NCBI RefSeq assembly: GCF_013409045.1
Contig: NZ_JACCBT010000001.1
Location: forward strand, 5,456,001-5,520,000
Length of the DNA stretch: 64,000 bases
Direction of reading: 5' to 3'
DNA from: Actinomadura citrea
Lineage (GTDB): Bacteria > Actinomycetota > Actinomycetes > Streptosporangiales > Streptosporangiaceae
The notes below the pieces were generated by a model. That model was given only the letters and a program-made list of their open reading frames with translations. It had not been told where the DNA came from and searched no databases. The translations under genes and the position numbers were made by a program. Of this stretch, positions 18,645 to 27,430 are shown in pieces (positions within the stretch are counted from its first letter, which is position 1; every line of letters starts with the position of its first letter).

Positions 18645-19763
18645 TCAGCCGAACATCGCCACGCGGTAGAAGGCCGTGAGCGCGTCGTCGATGGGGTGGG
18701 GCTGCGGCCTGCCCGAGGAGTCGAGCCCGTTCCACCTCTGCAGGTTCACCGCGACCGACATCTGCCGCCCGCCGTCCCCACTGATCATGGACAGCGCTCC
18801 AGACCCCCAGGTCGTGCCGCCGTGCCCCCAGAAGGTGCCGCCGCCGGTCACCTCCATCGGATACAGGCCGAGGCCGTACTCGATCACCTTGCCCTCCTGG
18901 GAGATGACCGGGACGGTGCGTTGCATCTGCGCCAGCGACGACGGGTTGACGATCTCGCCGGCGAGCAGCAGGCCGAAGAAGCGGTTGAGATCGGCCACGG
19001 TCGAGATCAGCGAGGCCGACGGCCCCGCGTAGGACATGTCGAAGACGCTGTAGTCGCGCGGCGGGTCGATCATGCCGAAGAACGCCTCGTAGGCCTGCGA
19101 GTGCGGTCCGTTGATCTGCGGGCCGTCCGGGAATTCGGTGCCTTGGAGCCTGGCGCGCTCGATGACGTTCTGGGTGATGTACTTCTCGGCCGCAACACCG
19201 GTCACCTGTTCCAGAAGTTGACCGAGGAGCAGGTAGTTGGTGTTGGAATACAGCCCCGGAGTGCCGCCAGGGGCGCCGACCGCGGGTGCGGTGACCCCCA
19301 TCTCGATCAGTTCGGTGGAGTCGAACCGGGTGAGCCGGTGGTCGTCCAGGCTCCGCGGCCTGCACTCTGCGAGATCGGGGAACGCCTCAAGGGAGGGATA
19401 GGCGTAGGGGAGGTACTCCGCCAGGCCGCTGGTGTGGTTGATCAGCATCCGGACTGTGATCGCGTCACCGCGTTCTCCGGGAACCAGTTTCGGCAGGTAG
19501 CGGCCGATCGGCTCGTCGAGCCCGATCTGGCCGCTGTCGACCAGTTGCAGGACCGCGGCGGCGGTGAAGGTCTTGGTGATGCTGCCGATCCGGTGCCGCA
19601 TGTCGGCGGTGACGGGGCGGCCGGTCGCGAGGTCGGCGGCCCCGGCGGCGCCGCGCCAGAACTGGTCACCGTCGCGCACCTCGGCGAACAGGCCCGGCAT
19701 CCCGGCGCGGTGGACGTTCTCGATGGCGGTGCTCAGCTTTGCGGGATCCAGCGGGTTCCTCAC
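18645..19763 (-). CDS. Beta-lactamase-like serine hydrolase (class C / DD-peptidase family)
   Basis: 372 aa from a GTG at 19763 with GAAAGG nine bases before it. Active-site motifs are intact: SITK (SxxK), YSNTN (YxN) and HGG in FWGHGGTTWG near the C-terminus. It has no signal peptide in this start, so it is probably cytoplasmic, which is usual for esterase-type members acting on antibiotics or siderophore esters rather than cell wall. First gene of a probable operon with the ABC pair; a TetR gene faces it. Together they suggest import and hydrolysis of an ester or lactam-containing compound, by inference. Confidence 0.88.
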   Translation of the reverse strand: MRNPLDPAKLSTAIENVHRAGMPGLFAEVRDGDQFWRGAAGAADLATGRPVTADMRHRIGSITKTFTAAAVLQLVDSGQIGLDEPIGRYLPKLVPGERGDAITVRMLINHTSGLAEYLPYAYPSLEAFPDLAECRPRSLDDHRLTRFDSTELIEMGVTAPAVGAPGGTPGLYSNTNYLLLGQLLEQVTGVAAEKYITQNVIERARLQGTEFPDGPQINGPHSQAYEAFFGMIDPPRDYSVFDMSYAGPSASLISTVADLNRFFGLLLAGEIVNPSSLAQMQRTVPVISQEGKVIEYGLGLYPMEVTGGGTFWGHGGTTWGSGALSMISGDGGRQMSVAVNLQRWNGLDSSGRPQPHPIDDALTAFYRVAMFG

Positions 19764-19869
19764 GACATACGCCCTTTCGCCTTCTTCGGGATGAGCTCCG
19801 CATCGGTCTGACCGCTCGCGGAACACGTCAGCCGACCGCTGCCCGGCCGTCCGGGACGCTCATGCACTC

Positions 19870-19920
19870 ATTATGCACGCAGTGCGTGCAACGGCAAGTG
19901 CAACAGCAAGTGCATAGGCT
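19870..19920. promoter_or_regulatory. Divergent promoter/operator for serine hydrolase and TetR
   Basis: Inverted repeat TGCACGC AGT GCGTGCA at 19874-19890, followed by two GCAAGTGCA half-like direct repeats to 19914. On the minus strand -35 TTGCCG (complement of 19892-19897) and -10 CATAAT (19870-19875) are 16 bp apart and enclose the inverted repeat; on the plus strand TAGGCT at 19915-19920 may be the -10 of the TetR gene. A repressor bound here would block both. Confidence 0.7.
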
Positions 19921-19947
19921 AGGCTGAGGCCTGGCGAGAGGAGCAAG

Positions 19948-20646
19948 ATGGCGGGTCGAAGGCGCTGGTCGACCGAGGAGATCCTGGACGCGGCGGCGGA
20001 ACTGCTGCGCACGAGCGACGCCGAGTCGTTTAGCGTGCGCAAGCTCGCCGCGGTGCTCGGCACCGATTCCTCCAGCCTCTACCGGCACTTCCGCAGCAAG
20101 ACCGAACTGCTGCGCGCGGTCGCCGACCGGTTCCTCCTGACCGCCATGGACGGCTACCGGCCCGAAGGCGACTGGAAGCAACGCATCATGACCCTCGCCC
20201 TGCGCGTGAGAGAGGCCTTCGGCCGGCACCCCCAGCTCGCCGCGGTCTGGGGACGCTACGCCTCAGGCGGCACCGGTTCCCGGATGATCACGGAAGAGAT
20301 GCTGCAGGCTCTGCGCGCGTCGGGACTGCCTGACGAGGAGATCCCGGCGAGCTGCCACCGGATCGCGGTCCTCGTCGCCGCGTTGATCACCTCCGAGGCC
20401 GGGGTCAGCGCCCTCACCCCCGAAGAGTACGAACAGGGCATGGAGCTGTTCCGCGTCACGGTGCTCGGCGCCGACCCCGAACGCTTCCCGGCTCTGGCTC
20501 ACTTCGCCCGCGACATCCGCCCTCTCGGGGTGGACCGCCACGCGGCATTCGAAGAGATCCTCGCCGTCCAGCTCGCCCACATAGAGGCCGCGATCTGCCC
20601 GAACCAGCAGACCGGCTCGGAAGCGTCGGCAAACGATCGCGATTGA
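19948..20646 (+). CDS. TetR-family regulator
   Basis: 232 aa with GAGAGGAGC before the ATG. N-terminal helix-turn-helix (residues 8-55, FSVRKLAAVLGTDSSSLYRHFRSK) and a TetR C-terminal ligand domain of the WHG/TetR_C_11 kind. It is divergent from the serine hydrolase-ABC operon and shares with it an inverted repeat overlapping both promoters, so it probably senses the transported compound. Confidence 0.9.
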   Translation: MAGRRRWSTEEILDAAAELLRTSDAESFSVRKLAAVLGTDSSSLYRHFRSKTELLRAVADRFLLTAMDGYRPEGDWKQRIMTLALRVREAFGRHPQLAAVWGRYASGGTGSRMITEEMLQALRASGLPDEEIPASCHRIAVLVAALITSEAGVSALTPEEYEQGMELFRVTVLGADPERFPALAHFARDIRPLGVDRHAAFEEILAVQLAHIEAAICPNQQTGSEASANDRD

Positions 20647-20947
20647 CAACATGTCCCGGCGGCATCAGGCGGCCAGATCCCGGGCGGTGAAGTCACCCCC
20701 TTGAGTCCGCCAGGCGACCGTGGGCCGCACGGTTGGTGAGCCGGTCTGCAGAGCCGATGCTGGCGCCCCTTCCGCTTCCGGGCCTAGAGCTTCAGCTGAT
20801 CGTTGAGGACCTGCCGGGCCTGCCGGCCGATACCGGTGATCGCAGAAAGCTCCCGCTGGTCTGGACGTGTGACGGTCGAGGACCGTGGGTGGCCCGTGAG
20901 GTCAGCCGTGCTGGAATCTCATAGGCGCTGAGATGGTTGGAGTGAGT

Positions 20948-21970
20948 GTGAAGAAGATCGGCTTTCTCTCGTTCGGCCACTGGAGTGACGGCGCGGGCTC
21001 GCGGACCCGGTCGGCGGCGGACGCACTGCTGCAGTCGATCGACCTCGCCGTGGCCGCGGAGGAACTGGGTGCCGACGGCGCCTACTTCCGAGTGCACCAC
21101 TTCGCCAGGCAGCTGGCCTCTCCCCTTCCGCTGCTGTCCGCGATCGGCGCGAAGACCTCGCGTATCGAGATCGGCACCGGGGTGATCGACATGCGTTACG
21201 AGAACCCGATGTACTTCGCCGAGAACGCCGGGGCCGCCGACCTGATCTCCGGTGGGCGGCTGCAACTCGGCATCAGCAGAGGATCACCGGAACAGGTCAT
21301 CGACGGGTGGCGGTACTTCGGGTACGAACCGTCCGAGGGCGACACCGATGCCGACATGGCACGCAAGCACACCGAGGTACTGCTCACGGTGCTGGAGGGC
21401 AGAGGCTTCGCCCAGCCGAATCCGCGACCGATGTTCCCCAACCCACCCGGGCTGCTGCGTATCGAGCCGCATTCCGAGGGGCTGCGCGACCGCATCTGGT
21501 GGGGCTCGGGCTCCAACGCCACCAGTGTGTGGGCGGCCGAGCTTGGAATGAACCTGCAAAGCTCCACGCTCAAGGACGATGAGACCGGTGAGCCGCTGCA
21601 CGTCCAGCAGCGCAAGCAGATCGAGGCCTACCGGCAGGCGTGGAAGGACGCCGGACACCAACGCCGGCCGCGCGTGTCGGTCAGCCGCAGCATCTTCGCG
21701 CTGACCAGCGATCTGGACCGCGCCTACTTCGGCCGGAACGCCGACTCAGGCGACCACATCGGAATGATCGACGAGAACACCAGGGCCATCTTCGGGCGCT
21801 CGTACGCGGCCGAACCGGACGTGCTGGTCAAGCAACTCGCCAACGACGAGGCCATCCAGGCCGCGGACACGCTGCTGCTCACGGTCCCCAACCAGCTCGG
21901 TGTGGACTACAACGCACACGTCCTGGAGAACATCCTGACTCACGTGGCACCCGAACTCGGCTGGCGCTGA
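20948..21970 (+). CDS. LLM-class flavin-dependent oxidoreductase
   Basis: 340 aa from a GTG at 20948 (VKKIGFLSFGHW), with TTGGAG just upstream; an ATG at 20933 is an alternative that adds five residues not in the family. It has the luciferase-like barrel landmarks: AEELGADGAYFRVHHF, the RIEIGTGVIDMRYENP strand, SGGRLQLGISRGSPEQ and a C-terminal QLGVDYNAHVLENI. FMN or F420 use cannot be told by eye. Intact and of normal length; a lone gene with no linked reductase. Likely a monooxygenase or F420-dependent dehydrogenase. Confidence 0.9.
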   Translation: MKKIGFLSFGHWSDGAGSRTRSAADALLQSIDLAVAAEELGADGAYFRVHHFARQLASPLPLLSAIGAKTSRIEIGTGVIDMRYENPMYFAENAGAADLISGGRLQLGISRGSPEQVIDGWRYFGYEPSEGDTDADMARKHTEVLLTVLEGRGFAQPNPRPMFPNPPGLLRIEPHSEGLRDRIWWGSGSNATSVWAAELGMNLQSSTLKDDETGEPLHVQQRKQIEAYRQAWKDAGHQRRPRVSVSRSIFALTSDLDRAYFGRNADSGDHIGMIDENTRAIFGRSYAAEPDVLVKQLANDEAIQAADTLLLTVPNQLGVDYNAHVLENILTHVAPELGWR

Positions 21971-22576
21971 GGGCACAGCCAGCCCCGTCCATCGCGGCCG
22001 TAGGGCAGGCGGAAGAACGGCTCGGGTTCTAGCGGCTACCAGCACCCCATGCTCCGCGGACCGCCGCTTGCGCTGATGCTTCACCCCACTTCACACTGCG
22101 TGCCAGTTAGGGCCACCGAACTGAGCCGTTACTCCCAAGACGGATCCGCAGACCTGGCCCTGGACTAGGCCGTTCGTCCATTCAGGCAGGCCGCGGGTCC
22201 CTCATGCAGGCCCTTGCGCCCGGCAAGCCACTCCACCAGGTTTCCGGGAATTCGCACGTTGGCAGCGTCTCGGCGGGGAGCACAGGAGGCCGGCCCAGGT
22301 GTCGGCCGAACGCGCGGGTGCCGGGCGGATGCCAGCGGATGTACATCCTCGAATCGGTGCTGCCGCGGCACGCCGGTACGAGAACGATGCCCTGCCACCC
22401 AGCTGGGCCCGTTGCCCGGACGGAGTACCGCATGCAAGGCTGAATCGTCCTCACAAGAATCTCTTCCGCCTCCACCCCGCGCCCTTTCGGACTGGACGGC
22501 GACGACCACGAGCACGGCTCGAGGAACCGGGTCGCGCCGAGCTCCCCTGCCGAAACGGCCAACAAAAGGGACACAA
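21971..22576. other. Intergenic, no gene recognised
   Basis: About 600 bp. A leftward stretch near 22190-22400 encodes ordinary-looking segments (MYIRWHPPGTRAFGRHLG, then NVRIPGNLVEWLAGRKG in another frame), which suggests a decayed short gene, but I cannot name it and no single frame is convincing. Confidence 0.4.
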
Positions 22577-23029
22577 GTGACTAATCGCGCACGGGGGACG
22601 GCCGCCTGGCATGGCCGCATCGAGCATGTCCGCGGCGCCGGCCTAAATCCCGACACCGCACAGACCTCGGGAATGCGAAGGTACGAGGCGATCTCGGGCA
22701 GGAGCGTGGGCTCGGAACGGCTCTGGATGGGCCGTACCCACGTCGGGCCCGCGACCAGCTCCGGCGACCACCACCACGGCGAGGCGGAAACGGCGATCTA
22801 CATCGTCTCCGGCCGCCCGGTCTTCGTCTTCGCCGAAGGCGCCGAGGAGGTCCGCGTCGAAACCGAGCCTGGCGACTACATCTTCGTCCCGCCCTATGTC
22901 CCGCACCGTGAGGAGAACCCCTCCCCCGACGAGGAGGCAGTCGTGGTCATCGCCCGCAGCACGCAGGAGGGAATCGTGGTCAACCTTCCCAGCCTGTGGG
23001 CGAACGTCGAGCGTCCCACGGACCCCTGA
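22577..23029 (+). CDS. Cupin-domain metal-binding protein
   Basis: 150 aa from a GTG at 22577 with AAAGGG six bases upstream. A single cupin barrel: metal ligands in SSGDHHHGEAETAIY (three consecutive His and a Glu) and the second motif GDYIFVPPYVPHREENP. Typical of small monocupins that act as isomerases, dioxygenases or ligand binders. It ends 5 bp before the TPR gene, so the two form an operon. Function unknown; the pair may act on the same small molecule. Confidence 0.85.
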   Translation: MTNRARGTAAWHGRIEHVRGAGLNPDTAQTSGMRRYEAISGRSVGSERLWMGRTHVGPATSSGDHHHGEAETAIYIVSGRPVFVFAEGAEEVRVETEPGDYIFVPPYVPHREENPSPDEEAVVVIARSTQEGIVVNLPSLWANVERPTDP

Positions 23030-23034
23030 CAGCC

Positions 23035-24432
23035 ATGAAGACCGACGAGCACGGGCTGGCAATCGGGGCGTGCAGCCGCACCGCACTTGAACACTACGAC
23101 AACGCCATCCATGAACTGCTGCACTTCCGCCCGGAGGTCGACGCCGAAGCGAAGCGGGCACTCGAAGCAGATCCCGACTTCCTGCTGGGCAACGTCCTGT
23201 CGGCGTACCTCGAACTGCTGAGCACCGAGCCCGACAACGCGCGGGCCGCGGCGGAGCGGTTCCGGCGCTTCCGGTCGCGCGTGGACGGCTCCGGGCTCCT
23301 CCCCCGGGAGCGGGCACACGTCGCGGCGCTCGAACGCCTGCTGGAGGGCGACTTCCCCGGCTGCGGCCGCTTGCTCGGCAAGATCAGCGAAGAGTACCCG
23401 CGCGACGTCCTCGCGCTGTTCGTCGGCCATCAGATCGACTACTTCACCGGGGACGCCCGCGCGTTGCGCGACCGGGTCGGCGGTGCACTGACGGCATGGA
23501 GCGAGACCGACCGGCATTTCGGTCCCCTGCTCGGCATGTACGCCTTCGGGTTGGAGGAGGCGGGGCACTACGACCGATCGGAAGAGGTCGGCCTGCGCGC
23601 GGTCGAGCTCGACCCCAAGGACGTGTGGGCCATCCACGCGGTCGTCCACACCTACGAGATGCAAGGCCGATTCCGGCGAGGAATCGCCTACATGGACGAA
23701 CGTGTGACCGACTGGTCGACCGGCACGTTCTTCAACGTGCACGCATGGTGGCACTACGCGCTCTACGCGCTGGAGGCCGGAGACGCGGACCGGGCACTGG
23801 AGATCTACGACGCCGTACTCCAAGGCCCGGACTCGACTGGCACCGCGATGGAACTGCTGGACGCCGCCGCCCTGCTCTGGCGCCTGTTTCTCGAAGGCGA
23901 TGACCAGACCGCGAGGTGGAACGCCTTGGCCGACGCCTGGGCGTCCAAGGCCCGGGAGCCTTTCTACGCGTTCAATGACATGCACGCGGTGATGTCCTTC
24001 GTGGGCGCCGGCCGCTTCAGCGACGCCGACCGGCTGATCGCCGACCGCGAGGCTTACCTGGCCGCCCCCCTGCCCGACGTCACCAACCAGGCGATGACCG
24101 CACGCGTCGGCCTTCCGATCTGCCGCGCCCTGGTGGCCTTCGGCCGCGGCGACCACACCACCGCCGTCGACCTCCTCGCCCCCATCAGGCACCACGTCAA
24201 CGAATTCGGCGGCAGCCACGCGCAGCGCGACGCGATGCAGAAGACCCTGCTGGAGGCCGCCCTCCGCTCCGGCCGCCTCGATCTGGCCCGTGTCCTGGTC
24301 AGCGAGCGGATCAGCGTACGACCGTCCAGCCCGTTCAACTGGCTCAAGTACGCCGACGTGGCCGAAGCCCTCGGCGACGCGGCCACCGCGACCACCGCCC
24401 GATCGCACGCGGCGAAACTGCGCCGGCCCTGA
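23035..24432 (+). CDS. TTC38-like tetratricopeptide protein
   Basis: 465 aa from ATG 23035. All-helical: repeated TPR-type helix pairs, for example LLGMYAFGLEEAGHYDRSEEVGLRAVELDPKD-like spacing and ALYALEAGDADRALEIYDAV. Overall it resembles TTC38, a conserved eukaryote/bacteria protein of unknown function with HAVVHTYEMQGR and FNVHAWWHYAL motifs. The WHYAL region with His residues is kept in all members I recall and may be functional. Transcriptionally linked to the cupin gene. Cytoplasmic, no signal peptide. Confidence 0.85.
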   Translation: MKTDEHGLAIGACSRTALEHYDNAIHELLHFRPEVDAEAKRALEADPDFLLGNVLSAYLELLSTEPDNARAAAERFRRFRSRVDGSGLLPRERAHVAALERLLEGDFPGCGRLLGKISEEYPRDVLALFVGHQIDYFTGDARALRDRVGGALTAWSETDRHFGPLLGMYAFGLEEAGHYDRSEEVGLRAVELDPKDVWAIHAVVHTYEMQGRFRRGIAYMDERVTDWSTGTFFNVHAWWHYALYALEAGDADRALEIYDAVLQGPDSTGTAMELLDAAALLWRLFLEGDDQTARWNALADAWASKAREPFYAFNDMHAVMSFVGAGRFSDADRLIADREAYLAAPLPDVTNQAMTARVGLPICRALVAFGRGDHTTAVDLLAPIRHHVNEFGGSHAQRDAMQKTLLEAALRSGRLDLARVLVSERISVRPSSPFNWLKYADVAEALGDAATATTARSHAAKLRRP

Positions 24433-24439
24433 GCATCCG

Positions 24440-24672
24440 AAAAGCGTGGATGTGTTGGCGTGGTGGCCAGGTAACGGCGGCCAAGGTCGGCGACCCCGCC
24501 ATCCTCCAGGCCGCACGCGGGCTCGTCGCCAGCAGCAGTACCGCCGGCACGACGACAAGGCCCGCCCTATCTCGACCATCCGGCGGCTGCCGGGCAGCAC
24601 CGAGCCCGCCTGGACGTTCCGCAGGTACCGAAGGCCCAATATTCGCAGCACGGCCAGCGCCTTCTAGCGGTC
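24440..24672 (-). pseudogene. Fragment of a branched-chain amino acid type ABC ATPase
   Basis: Leftward from about 24668 one frame encodes GLRYLRNVQAGSVLPGSRRMVEIGRALSS, the segment around the modified signature of LivG/LivF ATPases (LPxGxxRxxEIARAL). The Walker B continuation DEPACGLEDGG lies directly after it but in another frame, so the fragment carries at least one frameshift and has lost both ends. The rest of the 600-bp gap to 25041 shows no gene. Confidence 0.6.
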
Positions 24673-25041
24673 GGGCGCCCACCGGCGGCACCACGGCAGC
24701 CTGAGGACGGTGGACAGGAGGCCAGTGCAGTTGCGGGCGTACCGCGAGATGGCCACAAGGGTGCTGAGCGAGCAGGGGATCATGGCAAAGCTCGTCGGTG
24801 ACGACGACACCAAGCCCGAGCCCGCCGCTGCCACTACCAACGACAACGACGCCTCATCGGCCACTGGATGCGGCTGGAGTGCCAGGAACCCGTCGGACCG
24901 ACCCCGGCGACCACGAGTCGGAGGGGAAGGTTCACCGAACGCAACAATTGTTAACGCCAAACCCCTTCCCGAAAGTGGTTCGGATCCCACAGTATGTCCA
25001 AGATCGACTACGGGTGAGCCGGGCGCCGGAGGGGGTAGCGG

Positions 25042-25974
25042 ATGAGCGAGCAGGACGGTCGCGCATGGCTGGAGGACGTTCTCGCCGCCAAGCGGGAGCG
25101 GGGCCGGCCGGCGTTGATCGGCTATCTGCCGATCGGCCATCCCAGCGTGCCGGGCTCGATCGAGGCCATGTTCGCCATGGTCGAGGCCGGTGTCGACATC
25201 GTCGAGATCGGCCTCCCCCACCATGATCCGGTCATGGACGGACCTGTGATCAGGCAGGCCACCGAGAACGCGCTGCGGGGCGGGACCCGGATCGCCGACC
25301 TGTTCACCGCCGTGACGGCCCTCGCCTCCGCGGCGGTCCCCGTGGTCTGCATGACGTACTGGGACCCCGTGGAGCAGTACGGGGCCGAGCGGTTCGCGCG
25401 CGACCTCGCCATCGCGGGAGGCTGCGGGGTGATCGTCCCGGATCTGCCCGGCGGCAAGGCGCCGGAATGGACGGCGAGCACCGACGCGCACGGGCTCGCC
25501 CGGATCCTCGTCGTCCCCCCGGACGCTTCCGGCGAGCGGATCTCCCGCATCGCCTCGGCCTGCACCGGCTTCGTCTACGCGGCGGGCCGTCTCGGTCTCA
25601 CCGGCTCCGGCGAGGTGGACGTCGACCAGGCGAAGGACCTCGTCGACCGGGTGCGCCGGGTCACGACCACCGCTGTCTGCGTAGGCTTCGGCATCTCCAC
25701 CCCGACCCACGCCGCTGGAATCGCGACCTCCGCCGACGGCGTCATCGTCGGCACCGCCCTCGTCGAGTGCCTCGCCGCCCCGTCGCTCGAGGCCGGGCTC
25801 ACCCGCCTGACCACCCTGATCGGCTCCCTCGCCGCCTCCCTCCACACCCCGGCCCGCCCCCTTCGGACCACCGCCTGCGTCCCGGCCGCCCGCGATGGCA
25901 GCATCCGCGCCTTCAGCCACGGTGGAGCCCCCGACACCATCACCAGCACCGGCGGACTCACCGGGAGTGTCTAA
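25042..25974 (+). CDS. Tryptophan synthase alpha subunit homologue, stand-alone
   Basis: 310 aa with GGAGGGG before the ATG. A full TrpA barrel: E55 in DIVEIGLP and D66 in DPVMDGP match the catalytic Glu49 and Asp60 of the enteric enzyme, and loop 6 is YAAGRLGLTG. Known reaction: indole-3-glycerol phosphate to indole. No trpB, trpC or other trp gene is near, and the barrel is followed by an extra tail of about 45 residues rich in Thr, Ala and Gly, absent from normal 265-aa TrpA. A free-indole lyase (like BX1 or IGL) or a paralogue in secondary metabolism is possible; this is inference. Confidence 0.85.
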   Translation: MSEQDGRAWLEDVLAAKRERGRPALIGYLPIGHPSVPGSIEAMFAMVEAGVDIVEIGLPHHDPVMDGPVIRQATENALRGGTRIADLFTAVTALASAAVPVVCMTYWDPVEQYGAERFARDLAIAGGCGVIVPDLPGGKAPEWTASTDAHGLARILVVPPDASGERISRIASACTGFVYAAGRLGLTGSGEVDVDQAKDLVDRVRRVTTTAVCVGFGISTPTHAAGIATSADGVIVGTALVECLAAPSLEAGLTRLTTLIGSLAASLHTPARPLRTTACVPAARDGSIRAFSHGGAPDTITSTGGLTGSV

Positions 25975-26567
25975 TGTCCCCCACGATGATCGTCGGTTCG
26001 GAGCTGAGGCGTGCCACGAAGAGATCCCGCCAGAACGCTTTATGTCGCTTCATCTGCCGGATGATCTGCTGTTTGCCTAGTCGGGACCGAGATCAACTCG
26101 GCTTCTTGGCGGCAACTGAATCACTCGGCTTGCACTGTTGACCTGACCCTAAGGGCAGCCCTGGCGGGTGGATGGGTGGGACCGGATCGCGCCGTGGCCG
26201 TTTGACCTGTTCGGCTCTGGCGCCACCGTTGATCACCCCGCTGTCTCGGATTGACGGCGGCAGATCGCGGAGGGGCGGCAGGCAGCCTCGCCGGATACGT
26301 CGAATCATCCCGGTTCAACGATTACCCCGTGGTGGGTCCGGTCCAGATTTCCCCACCACTGATCGGCGAAGTTCTGAGACCGAACGCGTCCAGGTGCCTT
26401 GAGCCGGATCGCCGCACAGCGCGCAGCCGCCTGAGCCGGGCCCAGACCGCGCGAGTCACAGGGCGGTGGCCGCCGCGGTGCGCTGCTGTCACTTTTCTCC
26501 TGGGCCGTGGGGGTGCCGCCTCATTGTGTGGATGGCCCCCCGCTGGCTCCCCCCGGAAGAGGCCCCA
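25975..26567. other. Intergenic, no gene recognised
   Basis: About 590 bp. Near 25990-26080 one frame gives GAEACHEEIPPERFMSLHLP with a stop soon after, and near 26255-26390 another gives AGYVESSRFNDYPVVGP; both look protein-like but are too short to name and have no start or ribosome site. Confidence 0.35.
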
Positions 26568-27116
26568 ATGCGCTCCGCTCCCGCCGTCATTGTCGTCCCC
26601 GCTTCCGCGGCCTGGCCGTCGCCGCCGCGACGCCGATCGCCCTCGCCGTGCCCCTCGGCGGCACCGGCCGCGCCGACGGCTCCCGCCGTCCTGCCGCCGC
26701 CCGGCCCCGACACCGTACAGAAGCGCGACGGCGACAGCGTCCAGACCAACAGCCAGTGCCAGGCCGTCTCCGGCACCTGGACCAGTCCCTATGACGGGGC
26801 GACCTGGACCCAGCGCGACGATCTGGACATCGACCACATGGTCCCGCTCGCCCAAGCCTGGCGCTCAGGTACCAACGCCTGGACCACCGCCGGCCGCCGC
26901 CAGTTCGCCAACGACCTGGAGAGCCCGCAGCCGTGGACGGGCACCAACAACGTCAACCAGGCCAAGGGCGACAAGGACCCCGGCCTGCGGAAGCCGCCGC
27001 TGGTCTCCTTCCACTGCACCTACGCCCGCTCCTGGACCGACGTGAAGTACCGGTACCAGCTCAGCGTCGACCAGGCCGAGCGGACCGCACTGCAGAACAT
27101 GCTCGCCACCTGCTGA
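26568..27116 (+). CDS. HNH endonuclease family protein (GmrSD C-terminal type), possibly defective
   Basis: The C-terminal part is typical: CQAVSGTWTSPYDGATW, then LDIDHMVPLAQAW with the HNH His, RRQFANDLES and NQAKGDKDP, ending in a short Cys tail. In this secreted family a YxRxxFxHW...CxTRE segment precedes the VLKRDG motif; here only QKRDG is present, so 40-50 residues are missing. In the start frame (ATG 26568, GGAAGAGG upstream) the N-terminus is Pro/Arg-rich, while the hydrophobic core of a signal peptide (LAVAAATPIALAVPLG) appears one frame away at about 26618-26670. The gene has probably suffered a frameshift and deletion. Confidence 0.6.
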   Translation: MRSAPAVIVVPASAAWPSPPRRRSPSPCPSAAPAAPTAPAVLPPPGPDTVQKRDGDSVQTNSQCQAVSGTWTSPYDGATWTQRDDLDIDHMVPLAQAWRSGTNAWTTAGRRQFANDLESPQPWTGTNNVNQAKGDKDPGLRKPPLVSFHCTYARSWTDVKYRYQLSVDQAERTALQNMLATC

Positions 27117-27201
27117 GTTCCGCAGAACGCAGGCGACTCCCCCAGGCTTCTCCTGCGAGGGCCCGGTCACCGGGATGCCGAGCCTCCCGCCTGCCGCGCC
27201 C

Positions 27202-27250
27202 GGTGGCCACCGCCCGGCATCCGGCCGCTTTCTGCCGGGCGGTGGCCACC
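27202..27250. terminator. Strong bidirectional hairpin
   Basis: Perfect 18-bp arms, GGTGGCCACCGCCCGGCA at 27202-27219 and its reverse complement at 27233-27250, with a 13-nt loop, between the convergent HNH and hypothetical genes. No other feature in 27117-27430. Confidence 0.75.
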
Positions 27251-27430
27251 TACCTCACCAGGCGTAGCGCGCTAGAGAACGAGGCCCGTCAGGGAACCCG
27301 ACGGTGCGGCCGACCTCGAAGACGCTGGATCGGCCGGCCTGACCGCCCGATGGCCCCGGCCCGAGCACCTCGAAGGGGGCGCAGCGGCCGACCGGGCGTG
27401 AGCGGGGCTCTCGGTTTGCGGGTTGCCGAC

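Noticed and set aside
18534..19365. N-terminal extension of the first ABC subunit to 872 aa
   Set aside because: The added 277 residues are Arg/His-rich and overlap the serine hydrolase coding region; the family start is at 18534.
22894..24651. A 585-codon leftward open frame across the TPR gene
   Set aside because: Antisense to the TTC38-like gene, no recognisable domain, except for the ABC-ATPase fragment at its 5' end, which I list separately.
24710..25045. A 111-codon frame immediately before trpA
   Set aside because: No ribosome site, low-complexity Thr/Asn/Pro stretch, codon pattern unlike its neighbours; the trpA start has its own GGAGGGG.
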